In this document: in pieces, positions 35,748 to 48,531 of the stretch
Layout of the letters: the number at the start of each line of letters is the position of its first letter
Numbering within the stretch: the stretch's first letter is position 1
The notes under the pieces: model-generated
Told to the model about the DNA's origin: nothing
The model's database searches: none
The model's input: the letters and a program-made list of their open reading frames with translations, nothing else
Assembly (NCBI RefSeq): GCF_001411555.2
Contig: NC_049914.1
Location: forward strand, 14,214,798-14,278,797
Direction: 5' to 3'
Source of the DNA: Juglans regia
Lineage: Eukaryota > Streptophyta > Magnoliopsida > Fagales > Juglandaceae
Length of the DNA stretch: 64,000 nucleotides
Translations under genes and position numbers: made by a program

Positions 35748-38700
35748 ATGGACAAAAGTTGGATGTGTCTAGGTGATAGACTTGGAAAGGATTACGTACC
35801 CTAAGCACGTGAAGTAAGAACCTTCATTAATTTTGCATGTACCTCTGCTGATAGTCGTTGTTATATTAAGTGTCCATGTCGAGGGTGTAAAAATTTGTAT
35901 GCGATAGGATTGGATGAAGTTGAAAGTCATATATTTGTGAATGGTATTGATCTAGGGTATACCGGATGGGTACTCCATGGTGAGCCATATGAACAGTCAG
36001 CGGATGTATTGTTCGATCATCCGAATTATTTGCGGCACATGGATGATGATTATGATTAAGATGAGATGGAGGAGATGTTGGATGACATTGGAGCTGAGAT
36101 GTTTATGTCTAAGGTTGACAACAATGCCTCAAGTGGCTAAGGGACTAATTGTGAAAATTTTGTTTCAATGTGGGAAGATGCAAAGCGCGAGCTTTAGCCA
36201 GGTTGTACAAAACATTCCAAGATGTCGTTTATTGTGCGGTTGCTTCACATTAAGTCATTGTGTGGGATGTTGACGAAAGCAATAAACATGATATTGGACT
36301 TATTTAACGAGGTGCTTCCAGAAGGGTCTGCATTGACGAAAAACTTTTATGAAGTCAAATAGTTGAGAAATGGATTAGGGTTTGAGTACAAATCCATACA
36401 TTCATGCAAGAATGATTGTGTTTTGTTCTGGAAGGAGAACGATGAGAAACAAGCATGTCCTATATGCGGAGAGTCGAGGTGGAAGGGTAAGAAAAATGTG
36501 CTGATTAAGGTGTTGCCATATTTTCCTTTGAGACATAGGTTGCAAAAACTATATAGAAATTGCTAGTAAAACGTGCCGGTTAGCTTGTCCGATGTGTAAT
36601 AAAAAAACTGCTAGTGAGTAGTTAAAATATTCTCGAAAGTTGTGTTTCATGGGTCATTGACGTTAGCTACTAGCAAATCATGCATGAAGAAGAAAATGTG
36701 CTAAGTTTGATGGGAGAGTAGAGGATAGAATTGCACCAAATGAGTTGTCTGGGGAAGAGATAGTGGAACAACTAGTACATATTAGAGCGAACAATTTTGG
36801 CAAAGGTCAGGAAAAGAAAAAGAGAAAATGAGGCGCAGCAGAATTGAATTAGGCAAAGAGTAGTATTTTTTTTTCTTGCCGTATTGGTCGTCTTGCATGT
36901 TGCGACATAGTTTGGATGTAATGCACATATAGAAGAATATATGTGATAATCTACTGGGTACATTGATGAGCATTAACAAAAATACTTAGGACACGATCAA
37001 GTCGAGGAAAGATATTGAGAGAATGAGAATTAAACATAATCTATATTTTCGGGTGGAAGGCAACATGGTGGTCATGCCACATGCATGTTTTACGATGATG
37101 AAGGTGGAGAGTACGGACTTCTGCAAATGGTTGCACTGTATGAAGTTGCTAGATGGTTATGCTTCAAATATCGGTAGATGCGTGAGCCTTGATGACTGGA
37201 AAATTAGTGGATTGAAAAGTCATGACTGTTACGTATTTTTACAGAAGTTATTACCAGTGGGAATTTGAGGGAAGCTGACATCTAATGTATGTGTCGCCAT
37301 ATCTGAACTCTGTATGTTTTTTAAGGATTTGTGCGCTCGGGTAGTTGTGGAAATTAGAAGAAGACATTGCTACTTTACTATGTAAATTCAAGCAGATCTT
37401 TCTACTATTTTTTGATGTCATGGTCCATTTAGCAATACTTTTACCCCGTGAGGTACTGTTGGCTGGACCGATGCAGTTCTGTTAAATGTATCCAGTTGAA
37501 AGATATTTGGGTCGACTGAAGTGCACTGTTGGGAATAAAGCCAAAGCTGAGGATTCAATAGTAGAGGCCTATATATACGATGAATGGTTAACATTTTTCT
37601 CTCTATATCTTTGTGGTGTTGAGATACTATTTAATCGTTAAGAGTGAAATACTGATCTTGTTGCTTCGCCTCCTCGTGAGCTATCAGTGTTTTCCCAGAA
37701 TGCACAACCCTTGAGTGCACAAATAATTAATTGATGGAAAGTTTAATTATAATTTTTGTGCTTAAAATAATAATCTTTTGCACTTATATACAGTGAGCAC
37801 ATGGACAAACTTAGGACGGAAGGTGTAGAGAATATAGAGGCAAGACACGAGGAAGAATTTCCCATATGATTTGAATAACGTGCATGAACTAAAATTATAT
37901 ATATGTTACATTGTGAAACTTTTATAACTCTGAGTAACTTTTAATAAATATATATTATTTCAATTGTTAGATTTTGGAACAACGTGCTCGTGATTCCGGA
38001 TCAGTTTCTCTTGAATTGTATGCATTGGCCCGTGGTCCCTCAAATTGAGCACTTTGATACACTGTATGCATGGTTTGAGGTTATAGATTCCATACTCTGG
38101 ACCGTGAATGTAATAGAAAGACTCAAAACTTTGGTGTGTTGGTCGAGGGGAGTCATGGAACAGATGACATTGACTATTATGGTATCATACGTGATATTAT
38201 CATATTGAAATATCTGAGTGGGTCTGTAACATATGTCTTTAAATGTGATTGGTGGGATGTAGACGGTGGTCGTTCGATACATAGGGATAATCATTTTACG
38301 AGTGTCAATATTGCATCTAAATGGTACGAAGATGATACATTCGTATTAGCTTGTCAAGCTACCCAAGTCTATTACTTGATTGATCCAATGAAAAACACTG
38401 ATGAAGATAGTGGAGAGATAACTTGGCAAGTCGTACAAAAATTTGTCCCTCGAAATATATATGAAGCAGGAACAAGTGCAGATTACGAGAATAGTGGAGA
38501 TGAAGATGGCACTCAGATTGTAGAGGCCTATTGGGAAGATGGAGAGGGTATTAACTTGTTTGTTGACCTCGGTGCACTCGAGTTGCTCCCACTGTGTAGA
38601 GATGACATCCCACCCGTCCATCTCAACCCGTCCGTATTAAATGATCATTCAATTCAAATAAGTGAGGAAGAAGAAAAAGACGAGTCTGATGAAGAAGACA

Positions 38701-38822
38701 AATCAGAATCCAAGGGGGAAGTGGATAAGGAGAACGAAGAAGAAGTTGATGACAATGATGTAGATGTTATTGAGCGAGATTCTGAAACAAGCATGGAAAA
38801 TACGTCCGAAGATGGAGAATAA
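35748..38822 (+). pseudogene. CACTA TNP2-type transposase pseudogene
   Basis: It begins MDKSWMCLGDRLGKDY, the transposase-associated domain, with KCPCRGCKNL and a GWVLHGE stretch. The TNP2 core follows: GFEYKSIHSCKNDCVLFW and CPICGESRWK (about 36380-36480), then a block at about 36900-37270 with LDVMHI, LLDGYASNIGRCV and GLKSHDCYVFLQKLLPV. Around 37440-37640 are remnants of the DUF4218-type region (LTFFSLYLCGVEILFNR). From about 38160 a DUF4216-like region reads VFKCDWWDVDGGRSI and VLACQATQVYYLIDP. A very acidic tail (38640-38820) closes the gene. Numerous stops and frameshifts (for example 35805, 36058 and 36361) inactivate it. The intact protein binds CACTA ends and cuts them. Confidence 0.88.
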
Positions 38823-38922
38823 ATGTGCTAAATATTTTATTCATATAGGTGACTATAGAATATTATACTTTTCATAATTTCATCTAATTAATTTTCTTTG
38901 ATATAATTAATCATTTTCAAGG

Positions 38923-40579
38923 ATGCCGCCAAAACGACAACGAAGAAATGTGCCTCCTCTACCAAGTCCAAGTCCTGAACCCATTGAGGACTCCCCCCCC
39001 GAGAGATCCACTTCTGAAGATCAACTTAACACGCAAGAGAATAATAACCAGTCGGCACCTACTAGTAAGGAAATGTCGTTGATAATTAATTATATAATTA
39101 ATACTTTTGTCTTAATAACTATATAATTATAATTATACAATTATCATATAGTTGATGCATCCGCTAGTCGCGGTCGTGGCTATACGTGGCATCTCTCTTG
39201 AGAAAATAGAAGGCACGGAAATCTCAAGATCGCCATTCCTGATAATTCCACTGGAGGAGTGGAAGATAGTGCAGCAGCATTTTCCTCCTATATTGGCACA
39301 GTAGTCCTAGCTTATGCTCCATTTTATATGTGCTCACGGCGAGATGTTCTGAATGAAATTAAGGAGCACATTCGAAGTCGTGTGTTGGTGAATTTACTTT
39401 GAGAGTACATTTTTCTCGCCTATATCAGTATATCATATTTTTGACCTAATTCACTTATTTGGATGAATTTGACCTTGACTTTGGCTGTAGCGACGATTTG
39501 AGAACTGTGAATGAGTTGATGGCTACACTATTCCAACGTCACAAGGGACGATGTCATGGCCACTTCAATAAGTTTGAGACGTTGAAAGAGGCTGCACAGT
39601 CCCCTTTCTAGCAGATGAAGTTAGACAATTGGAGAAAGTGTTGTAATGTTTTCGCATCTCTAGATTCTCAGGTATTTTAAATTTATATCCTTTAATTATT
39701 TACATTTATTTTCGTTTTATATTTTATATGTATATATATTACAGTTAACATTCTTAATTAATTTTGTAGCACTTAAGTTCTACAAATGCACAGAATAGAT
39801 CCGCTCTGACTGTCCACCATCGTGCCGGTTCATTGTCATTCCCCTGTCTTGCTAAAAAAATGATAATTAAAAAATTACAGAATTCATTTATTTTTTTGAT
39901 ATTATTTTATTTAAGTACTAACATTATTTTTTAAAATTACTAATGTTGTTTTGTTAGAAACGTGATGATCTTGAAAGTTTTTTCCTCATTCATGTCTATG
40001 ATGCTGCTCACACTAATGAGCGTAGTGAGTAGATGGATGCTGCCACTGTAGATAATTATGTACGCGGTGTTAATTTTGTTAAATAAATTATGCAACATGT
40101 GAATAATTTATTTTTTATTTGTATTTTTTTACTACGTTATATATTGTGTGTTTTCTTTCTAATTGCAGAAAACAATGATGGAGATACATTCTGCTTCTGG
40201 GGAATACTCTAGAGATATAGACATATTCACATAAGTGTTCGGGCCGTAGTCTAGTATGGCAAGAGGTTTGAGACTATCTTTCAAGCATAGATGTTCATCC
40301 TTCTCATCCTCATCTACTTAACAAATTAATAATCTTACAAAAGATTTAGAAGCAGCACGGCGCAAGAATGAGAATATGAGGTCGAGACAGCAAGAGCTAG
40401 AGTCTCTCTTAGAGCGACAGTCTCATTTAGAGACGCGTTTGTAGGACGGACAGAGAGACCAGGAGGAAAGAATGCGCAGTGAAGTCCAAGAGCAAGTGCA
40501 GTGGGAAATGATGGTGCAAATGGAGCATGTTGTGTCGTTGCAACAGAATCGCGATGGGCAAAGAAAGAAGAAGAAATGA
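38923..40579 (+). pseudogene. CACTA second gene, Transposase_24 (Ptta/En/Spm, TNPA-like) pseudogene
   Basis: The first exon starts MPPKRQRRNVPPLPSPSP. Later exons lie between GT-AG junctions: about 39155-39400 (AYAPFYMCSRRDVL), about 39490-39670 (HFNKFETLKEAAQSP, LDNWRKCCNVFASLDSQ|GT), 39770-39856 (NAQNRSALTVHHRAGSLSF, the family hallmark), 39958-40063 (FLIHVYDAAHTNE) and 40169-40579. The last encodes a coiled-coil-like charged tail rich in Glu, Arg and Gln (RRKNENMRSRQQELESLLER). Several in-frame stops show decay. In related elements the product binds the subterminal repeats and supports transposition. It lies 100 bp downstream of the TNP2 gene on the same strand. Confidence 0.82.
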
Positions 40580-40689
40580 ATTTTATCAGTGTATATAACT
40601 TATTTTAATATCTAATTTTGAAACTTTATAAGACATTGTTAGTTGTTAATTGATGGTGTGTAATATGATACAATTGATATCTTTTTTAA

Positions 40690-41220
40690 TTTTATGATAT
40701 TAGTATTTTTTATCTGTATGTTCGAATGTAAATAAAAAACGTTCAAACATTGGTTCACATTCAAACTAACATTCGAACGTAATTACATAGAATTGTAACA
40801 TAACGTTCGAACGTCTGACTCAACGTTCGAGCGTACTCACCCTCAAATGAACAAAACGTTCGAATGTTTAAACAATTAATGTTCGAACAAACCTCCGAAC
40901 TTACCACTTGCGTTCAAACGTTTCTTCGTTAACATTGGAACTAACGTCTGAACGTTATACCCGTTACGTTTGAACAATGGTTCCTTAACGCTCGAACGGA
41001 TATTCGAAAGCATATTGCAGTTAACATTCGGACGTGTAAATATTTGAACATAAATATGATACATTCAAATTATAATCAATGAATGTCAACTTCTGACATT
41101 CGAATGCCAATCAGTCGGGTTGACGTTCGAACGTTAGATTGGACGTCCGAACGTGACTTTCTATGACAGATCTCAACCGTCACAAAGGATAACGTTCCAA
41201 CGTTACACCAAACGGAACAC
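40690..41220. repeat. CACTA right subterminal repeat array
   Basis: Dense words such as TGTTCGAATGTAA, ACGTTCGAACGTC, ATTCGAACGTAAT and ACGTCCGAACGT occur in both orientations and match the left arrays. They lie between the second gene and the right terminus. Confidence 0.85.
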
Positions 41221-41234
41221 CTCCAACCATTACT

Positions 41235-41409
41235 AAAAAATAGTTTTAGTGACGGTTTAGCAGTAAACCTTTACCAATTGTTTTCTGTGATGCACATTAG
41301 GTGGTGGTTGTGGTGACATTTTCAAACCATCACCAAATATCTTTAGTGACATTTTGATTATTCTAGGTGACAATTGCCTCTATCACAAAAGAAAAATTGT
41401 GTTGTAGTG
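41235..41409 (-). repeat. CACTA right terminus
   Basis: Contains GTGACGGTTTAG, TGGTGACATTTTC and CACCAAATATC words and ends TTGTGTTGTAGTG, the inverse of CACTACAACACAA. It is followed by the ATT duplication. Confidence 0.88.
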
Positions 41410-41682
41410 ATTGGGACCATCCTCGGGCTATACCCTCAGTGGGTGTAGCATGACTCTTTTTTAATTTGTTTAGACATTCGGTTAAAAAAATAGCCTAGAT
41501 AGGATAAGATAGACTTAAATAATTTTCTAGGTGTAAAAATTCAAATATCAGTACTAGCATAAATAAGCATATAAGCTGTGATTTGTTAAAACTTAAAACA
41601 TCCTTAGAGATCTCGAGTATAAAGGATTTTTCAAGTTTTGAAATAGTTATACTAACTATATATGCAAATCTCTTGTATTGAG
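41410..41682. other. spacer between CACTA and LINE 2
   Basis: About 270 bp of AT-rich non-coding DNA. It ends in AAATCTCTTGTATTGAG (41666-41682), the left copy of the LINE 2 target duplication. Confidence 0.6.
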
Positions 41683-42082
41683 CCCTACAATTGAGGAGTT
41701 GAATGCTCCAGTGGCATTCGAGGATGTAGAAGTGAGCCCTGCAATTGGTTCAGTGGCGGTAGTGGAGGCAGAAGTGAGCCCTGTAATTGAGGAATTGAAT
41801 GCTCAAATGGCATCCGAGGATGTAGACGGGAATTATTGAATAGAAGAGCTGATTTATACATGGGTGTTTGTGGCTGAAGATTTGAGCCTATAATAGAGGA
41901 GTTGAGTGATCCTTTATATTGCACTGAGGGAGAGGAAGAAGAAAATATTTCTGGAATTTCCAAGCAAAAAGGGTATGAGTCTGAGAATATGATCGTCTCT
42001 AGTTCAAGAGTTAAAGGAAAAAATAAGGCTGTGCGACAATCTCAAAGGGTGTCGACCTGCACCACAAAATTGAATTTATGAC
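41683..42082 (+). pseudogene. LINE 2 ORF1 C-terminal remnant
   Basis: Reads as an acidic tail with repeated phrases (PTIEELNAPVAFEDVEVSP, then VIEELNAQMASEDVD). This gives three related peptide repeats. It corresponds to the low-complexity end of LINE ORF1. The stop overlaps the ORF2 start near 42078 (TTTATGAC). Confidence 0.5.
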
Positions 42083-45000
42083 TAAGTCCATCATAGCGTG
42101 GAATATAAGGGGGTTGGGTGGTTCTCATCGGGTATTGCGGAACTTGATTCAGAAAAAATAATGGTATGCTTGTCGCTCTGTTCGAACCATTTGCAACAGA
42201 GTCTAAATTGCAGCAGCTTGTAAGTTCGTTAAATTTTGATGGTTATAGTTGTAATGAAGAAGCAGGGGGAAAATTTAGGTGCTCTGGCGTGGCTCTTATG
42301 CAATGGAGGTGGAAAGTGCCACTATTAAGATGATTACGGGGTGGGTTTGTATTGATTCTATGCGGACTCTGGTCACGTTTGTTTATGCCAAGTGCAATCA
42401 TGTGGACCAAAGAAATTTATGGGAGAGCCTGGCAGCTTACTGTCAGACTACTTCTCCATGGTTAGTTCTTGGTGACTTTAACATCATCCGAGCTGATCGT
42501 GAACGAGTGGGAGGGCGTCCCCGTCTTGCTCAGGCAATGGATGAGTTTAATGAGTGGATTGATATTTGTGGCCTCTTGGAAGTTCAGTATCGTGGGAATC
42601 ATCTCTCACGGTGCAATGGTCACGGAGGAAGGCTTGATCGGGCTTTAATGAACATGGTTTTTTCAGAACTGTTTAACAGGTTGGAAGTGGAATATATCAA
42701 AAGAAAGTCCTCTGATCATAGCCCTATGATATTAAGAGTTGATTGTGTTGAAACAAGGTATGGCCCCTCCCCGTTTCGATTCCAAAAAAAGTGGGTTTCT
42801 CATGAATCCCTTCATAGTTTGGTTAAAAATGCTTGGGATCATCCTACGTGGGGCTCAAGTTTATTAAAATTGGCGGCCAAGTTGAAGGGAGTTAAACTAG
42901 AATTGCGAGCCTGGAACAAAAATGTATGTGGAAGAATTGAGAAGCATATCCAGGACCTTGAAGAGAAGATTACAACTTTGGAGTTCCAGCTTCAAGTTGA
43001 ATTTTTGGAGGAGATAGATGCTGAGTTAATAGCCACGAAGATGGAATTAGATCTGTGGGAAAAATGAGAGGAGACTCGTTTGGCTCAGGTTGCTAGGAAG
43101 AAATGGTTGAAGGAGGGAGATCGAAATTCCAAGTTCTTTAATGCTGCTGTGGCTCAACGTCGGCATGGGGTGGTTATTGCTAGGATGCAATTGGAAGATG
43201 GAACGGTGCTGGCCTCTCCCGAGTAGGTTCATAAGGGGGTGTTGAATTATTTTCAAACATTTCTCATTGAAACGCCGACTATTGAGGAAGCTAATTTAAC
43301 GCCTTTGCTGTTGTCGACTGTATCAATGGAGGATAATGTTGAATTATGCCGTTTGCCTTCAGAAGAGGAAGTAAAGAATGCGGTTTCCTCTTTTCCCCAA
43401 CATAGCAGCCTGGGCCCGGATGGTTTTGGGTCCTTTTTCTATATTTCTTGTTGGCATATTGTGAAAGAGGATGTGGTGGAGGCGGCTAGGGAATTCTTTA
43501 CAGGTGCATCACTTCCCAAGTTTTATGGTACATCATACATTGTGCTGATCCCTAAAGTCCCTGACAGGTAGAGCTTTGATAAATTTAGGCCTATTAGCCT
43601 ATGTTCAGTGGCATATAAGATTTTCTCGAAGATCTTAGTGCCTCGGTTGAATGCAATTTGGCCAAGGTTGGTTTCCCCGAAACAAAGGGCTTTCATCCCA
43701 GGTCGTAGTATTTTTGAGAACATTTTCCTCACTCAAGAAATGGTCCATGGCATGAAAAAAAAAAATTTTAGGAGGAAATGTTATGATGAAAATTGACATG
43801 GTAAAGGTGTATGACAGGGTACATTGGGAGTTTCTGTTGAATGTTATCATTGGCTTTGGGTTTTGTCGGCGATTTTGTGATTTGGTAAAGGAGTGTGTAA
43901 CATCTCCTTGGTTTTCTGTGATGATGAATGGTTCGTATAAAGGTTTTTTTCCAACCTACTCGAGGCCTTCGACAAGGGGACCCTTTCTTACCATATTTTT
44001 TCATTTTAATGCAGGAAATTCTTTTGAGGCTTTTGAGGAAAAAATTTGAAGAAGGTCGTATTGGCAAGTTTTATCACCATATGGGGGCTTCTATGGTGTC
44101 GCATTTATTATATGCTGATGATGTACTAATTTTTCTTAATGGAGAGAAGCGATCTTTGCATTGACTAGGCTCTATATTGGCAGTTTATGAACGATGGTCT
44201 GGGCAGCGCATTAGTTGGGAAAAATCTTCTATTTTTGCGTTGATCTCTATGAGCAATGCTCGAAGGCGAGGTTTGGTGCGCCTAACTTGTTTTGCGGATG
44301 GAAATCTTCCTACGACGTAGTTGGGGGTGTCATTGGTGCAAGGTCGTCTGAAAGCTAGTCATTTGGACCAGATGCTAGTAAAAATTCGGGCAAAGGTTGC
44401 GGGGTGGAAGGCAAAGTTGTTGTCCCAAGGGGGGCGTTTGATCTTGCTTCAACATGTTCTTTCCAGTATGACATCTCATCTTATGGCTGTGCTAGCGGTT
44501 CCGCAAGTTGTGCTGAAAAAAATAAATTCCATTTTCTCGACTTTTTTTTTTTTGGAGAAGAATGGAAGAGCAAAGGCTAAGTGGTGTGCGTGGTCCCGAA
44601 TTAGCAAGCCTATCCAAGAAGGTGGTTTGGGGCTGGAAGATTTTTTAGAACTTCAATGAGCGCTGCATATGAAGATGGCTTGGCGTTTCCTTTCTAAGGA
44701 GTCATTGTGGTCTCGATTTTTGCTGTCAAAGTATGGTGGAGGGCAACATATATCTAAGCTGAAGGTGCAAAGGAATTGTTCTAGATTTTGGAAATCCATT
44801 ATGGTTGTTCTGCCTTATGTGTGTGCCGCGTCCAGAACAAAAGTAAGGAATGGTTTGGCCTCCTTTTGTTTGACCGATAGTTTTTGGATGAACCACTCTC
44901 CCACATGGTAGAGAGAGTCTCAATGCCGTCCCTGCTTATAAAAGATGTATGGATTGGTGACAGATGGAATGATGAAATGCTTGAACAACTAATTGGTGAG

Positions 45001-45985
45001 GAGTTATTGGAGGCAGTAGTGAGATTGGTTTCTGCTGGACGGACTGGGCAGGATGTACTGGTGTGGACTCCTGCTAAAGATGGGAGGTTCACAACAGCAA
45101 CCGCGTGGGAATTTATTCGAGTAAGAGGGGACCGTATCGCATGGTTGGACTGGGTCTGGAATAATTTACTATTGAAGAGGATCTTGGTTTGCATGTGGTG
45201 AGAAGGATTTAAATGCCTTGCTGTTGATGAGAGGGTGCAGGCCGTGGTGTTGTAATGGCATCCAAATGTGACTATTATTTATCACCCAAGACGAAAACGA
45301 TGGATCATGTATTGGCTATGAGTCAGGTTGCGGAGCGAGTATGGCATATTGCGTTCGTGGCGCTGGGTGTTGCGTGTATGCAGACTAATAGTTGGTGGCA
45401 CCGAGTGGAGGTATGGTTTGCTTGTGCAAAAAAAGGTACCCAACGGGGTGTGTTAATTGGTCTCTTACCTAGTATAATTACATGGTGTTTATGGAGATGG
45501 CGCTGCAAAGCCCGGATGGAAGGTGTCCAGGAAAACCACATAGGAGTTTGGAGAAACATTCGATTTTGGCTTGGTACCTTGGTGAATGAATTGACCGATT
45601 TAAAGATTTCTCAGATTGACTATCAGACTTTGAGTGCAATCGATATTCTGATTCAAGGTTGTGCAGCATAGAAAGTTCACATTGTCGCATGGTTGAAACC
45701 TCCACATGGTTGGTGGAAGTTAAATGTGGATGGGAGTTGTCGTGGTACCTAGGAAACTGTGGTGGGGGTGGAGTGATACGGGATGATAGGGGACATATTC
45801 AGGCTAGTTTTTCTGCACCATATGGTTTCAGAACCAACAATGAGGCGAAGCTGCGAGTGCTATTGCAAGGAGTTCGTTTGTGTAAATCTATGGCTTGTAT
45901 GCAGGTGGTTCTGGAATGTGATTCAAAAATTGTTGTCGATTGGTTGAAGACGCCCCAAACCCGGGTGGCTTGGAGAATTATTACT
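42078..45985 (+). pseudogene. LINE 2 ORF2, main part (endonuclease to RNase H)
   Basis: It starts MTKSIIAWNIRGLGG. After several stops an open stretch (42279-43067) holds the endonuclease motifs VYAKCNHVDQRNLW, LVLGDFNIIRADRE, GGRLDRALMN and SSDHSPMIL. Reverse transcriptase shows SSLGPDGFGSFFY, FRPISLCSVAYKIFSK, MKIDMVKVYDRVHW, GLRQGDPFLPYFF and the catalytic LLYADDVLIFL (about 44110). The region after it has LSQGGRLILLQHVLSSM. zf-RVT is partly lost (KCDYYLSPKTKTMDHVLA). RNase H begins WWKLNVDGSCRGT (about 45710) and is cut at 45985 by a gypsy LTR. Frameshifts and stops occur at roughly 43065, 43227, 43569, 43790, 43960, 44162 and later, so it is dead. Confidence 0.88.
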
Positions 45986-48493
45986 TGTCACTCATAAACA
46001 TGTCTCCTAACACATCCAAAGAAAAAAAAATCTCTAAAGACTTCATAAGTGAAATCAATCTCATATCTTCTAAATAATCTCATTACAATTCCACACAATC
46101 TTTAATGCAATAATAAAAAAAAATATAAAATATCAAAGGGTCCACAATCTCCCGGTAATAGGAACATACCAAACTGATAAAACCATAGGTCCTACTAAAC
46201 CCGAAAATATAATTAAAACTCAAAGACATTAAAACTAAGAACATTAGAAGTCCTTCTTCTAACCACATCTCCTCGACTTAAACACGTTCACCAATCTAAT
46301 CCAGGTCCTCATTTCGACTCTCCATATCATCTGAAAAATATTATCATGATAGGGGGTGAGTTATCACAACTCAGTAAGCAGAAATCATATGCTAGCGTGC
46401 AAACAGGAGCATTTACAAAAAATAACATGCAGAACAAAATATTTTCCAGAGTTATCATGCAGAACAGAACATATTTTCAAGAGTAACAAAGCGATGGTTT
46501 TAAGACAAGTAAAAACCCATAGTGCTTTGGCATAACATAAACTGAGTATCATCATTAGATCAAAACAGAGCATCAAACAGAGCCGAGACCATGTTTCACC
46601 CCCGTGGTAGGGTTGTGCTAACCCCGGTGGCCAAACCAGGCAGAGACAGAGGTGAAATCTTTCCTTTATTCTTTTCGGAGCCCCGAGTGTGCACACAGGA
46701 AAGACCACAATAAAACCACTTTGTTTCCAAAGTGGGTGCACTCAGAGACAGAGAAGTTGGTACCAACCCAAATAGAGCAGAGCATAACAGAGCAGAGCAG
46801 AGCAAAGCAGAAACAGAGTCAGATACGAAAACCAGTACACTGTGCCAAAGGTTTTTAGATGTTATATCAAAATAATACAGAGTACCAAAACAGAATCAGA
46901 CAATTTACACACACTGAACACAAAAGCCAGAACATCTTTCTAAATAAATGCACAACTTTTCATATTCTCTGTATCGCTCATTTTTTTCAGATTTCAAAAA
47001 CCACATGACAGAATTTAGCTCATGTCTACACAATGCATGTCAGAACATATTTTTCTCTTTTTTCGTACAGATTTCATGAGTATGCAAATAAACGACCGAG
47101 GTTGGTTTTGTTTTTCCCAAGTTCTCATTTCACCACAAAAATATGCAAAGTTTTCAGAAAATCAACCGTAGTCTCAAATAATTCGTGTAAGGTCTAGCAT
47201 AGGAACCCCGCTTACCTGACTCTTGTAGCGTATTATCTAAGCCTTGAAAATGACCTCTATTAGTCTCATCACCTATTCATAAAACAAAAGAAATATACAC
47301 CGAGTATTAAAAGACAAAAGGCATAACCTCATCTAATAATTAAATAAAACCCACACTTTAACACACTAAGTCAACCACTTAATAAAAAACATTGGACAGC
47401 CCGAAAATCCAACTCAAGAATCAAGTACTAGTCTTTGGTATTATCCTAAACATTCCCCAAGATCAACGTCAACCTTATAAATAAAATATTAATCTTACTT
47501 CAATGGTCAAAAATACCAACCCACCAGTATAAAAACAGCACCTACTCAAAAGAGTATCCAAATGCTTTACCGTACCTCCAACCCAAATATTTCAAAACTC
47601 AGAACAACTAACATAACCCTGAACAAATACAGAACTCATCCTACATCCCACGTCAACCCAACAATATACCACAGCACCTCAACAAAAATCCCGAAATTTA
47701 TACTCCTTCATCAACAACCAAACCATCATATTACTAAGCCCTCGACTCTGATTATAAACAGAAGAAATCCTTCCCACAGTCAAACAATTAAAAGTCACAA
47801 ACTACACCATGAAAGAGAGTGGTTCACGGCTTCCTTACCCGTTCAACAGAGATCAACGCCAAACCACAGCAAAGAGATTAAACACTGAGCAAACATAAGT
47901 GAAACCAACTGGACTATAAGAGAATGAGCATCAAGTGGGGTTTCGGAGTGGGGAAGAACGCAGGAGCACAATCTACAAACATTCAGAGTCAGAAATCGCA
48001 TGAAACCAGAAAACAACTAAGAGGAGAGAAAAAAAATCGACTTGAGGGAAAAGAGAGAGATTTACCTGAAGACGAAAACTCGAACAAGAGGAAGAGAAGA
48101 GCCGAGTTTGTAGAGGAAGAGAACCAACGGAAAAGCTAGAGAGATGCAAGAGGGAACCCCATGCTCTGCTGCAAAGTGAGGAATTGATTTTAAGTGAAAA
48201 CTGAAATGGGGGGATATGGGTATGAGATTCGGAAGCCACAAGGTAACGCCAACAACAAGAAATAAGAATGAAACCGAAAAGGAAATAGAGAGACATGGGA
48301 GAAAGAAAGTTACGGAAGAAAATCGAAATTGAAACTGAAATTGCGGAAAGAGAAGGGAGAAAGAAACGGAAAACAGAGGAGAAACTCTTACCTCCCAAAA
48401 CGACACCTTTCGGTGGTCTTACTAAGCACTAAAATGGCTGGGCCATTTTCACGCACGGTCCGGGCCACTTTGATGAAGAAACTGGGCCTTACA
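45986..48493 (-). repeat. 2.5-kb gypsy LTR
   Basis: The plus strand runs TGTCACTCATAAAC to GGGCCTTACA, so on the minus strand it is TGTAAGGCCC to GAGTGACA. GGGGTGAGTTATCACAACTCAGTAAGC (partly palindromic) lies near its 3' end at about 46350, as in other large gypsy LTRs. The frames on both strands at 47920-48540 are not convincing genes. Confidence 0.75.
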
Positions 48494-48508
48494 TCCTCCT
48501 CCCCTTAC
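48494..48508 (-). other. polypurine tract of gypsy element
   Basis: The minus strand reads AAGGGGAGGAGGA directly before the LTR start TGTAAGGCCC, about 25 bases after the pol stop. Confidence 0.75.
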
Positions 48509-48531
48509 AAGAATTCCGTCCTCGGAATTCG

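Larger units (their letters stand above)
17947..41409 (+). mobile_element. CACTA (En/Spm) DNA transposon with nested insertions
   Basis: The left end is CACTACAACAAAAATTAG (17947) and the right end reads ...TTGTGTTGTAGTG (ending 41409), the inverted CACTACAACA terminus. Both sides carry the 3-bp target duplication ATT (17944-17946 and 41410-41412) expected of CACTA elements. Both ends have subterminal arrays of ACGTTCGAACGT-like words. The right half encodes a TNP2-type transposase pseudogene and a Transposase_24-type second gene; the left arm holds a minus-strand plant-transposon-protein pseudogene. Total span is 23,463 bp. Removing the LINE at 21463-27206 and the solo LTR at 28113-33598 with their duplications leaves about 12.2 kb, a normal size for an autonomous CACTA. 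Confidence 0.92.
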
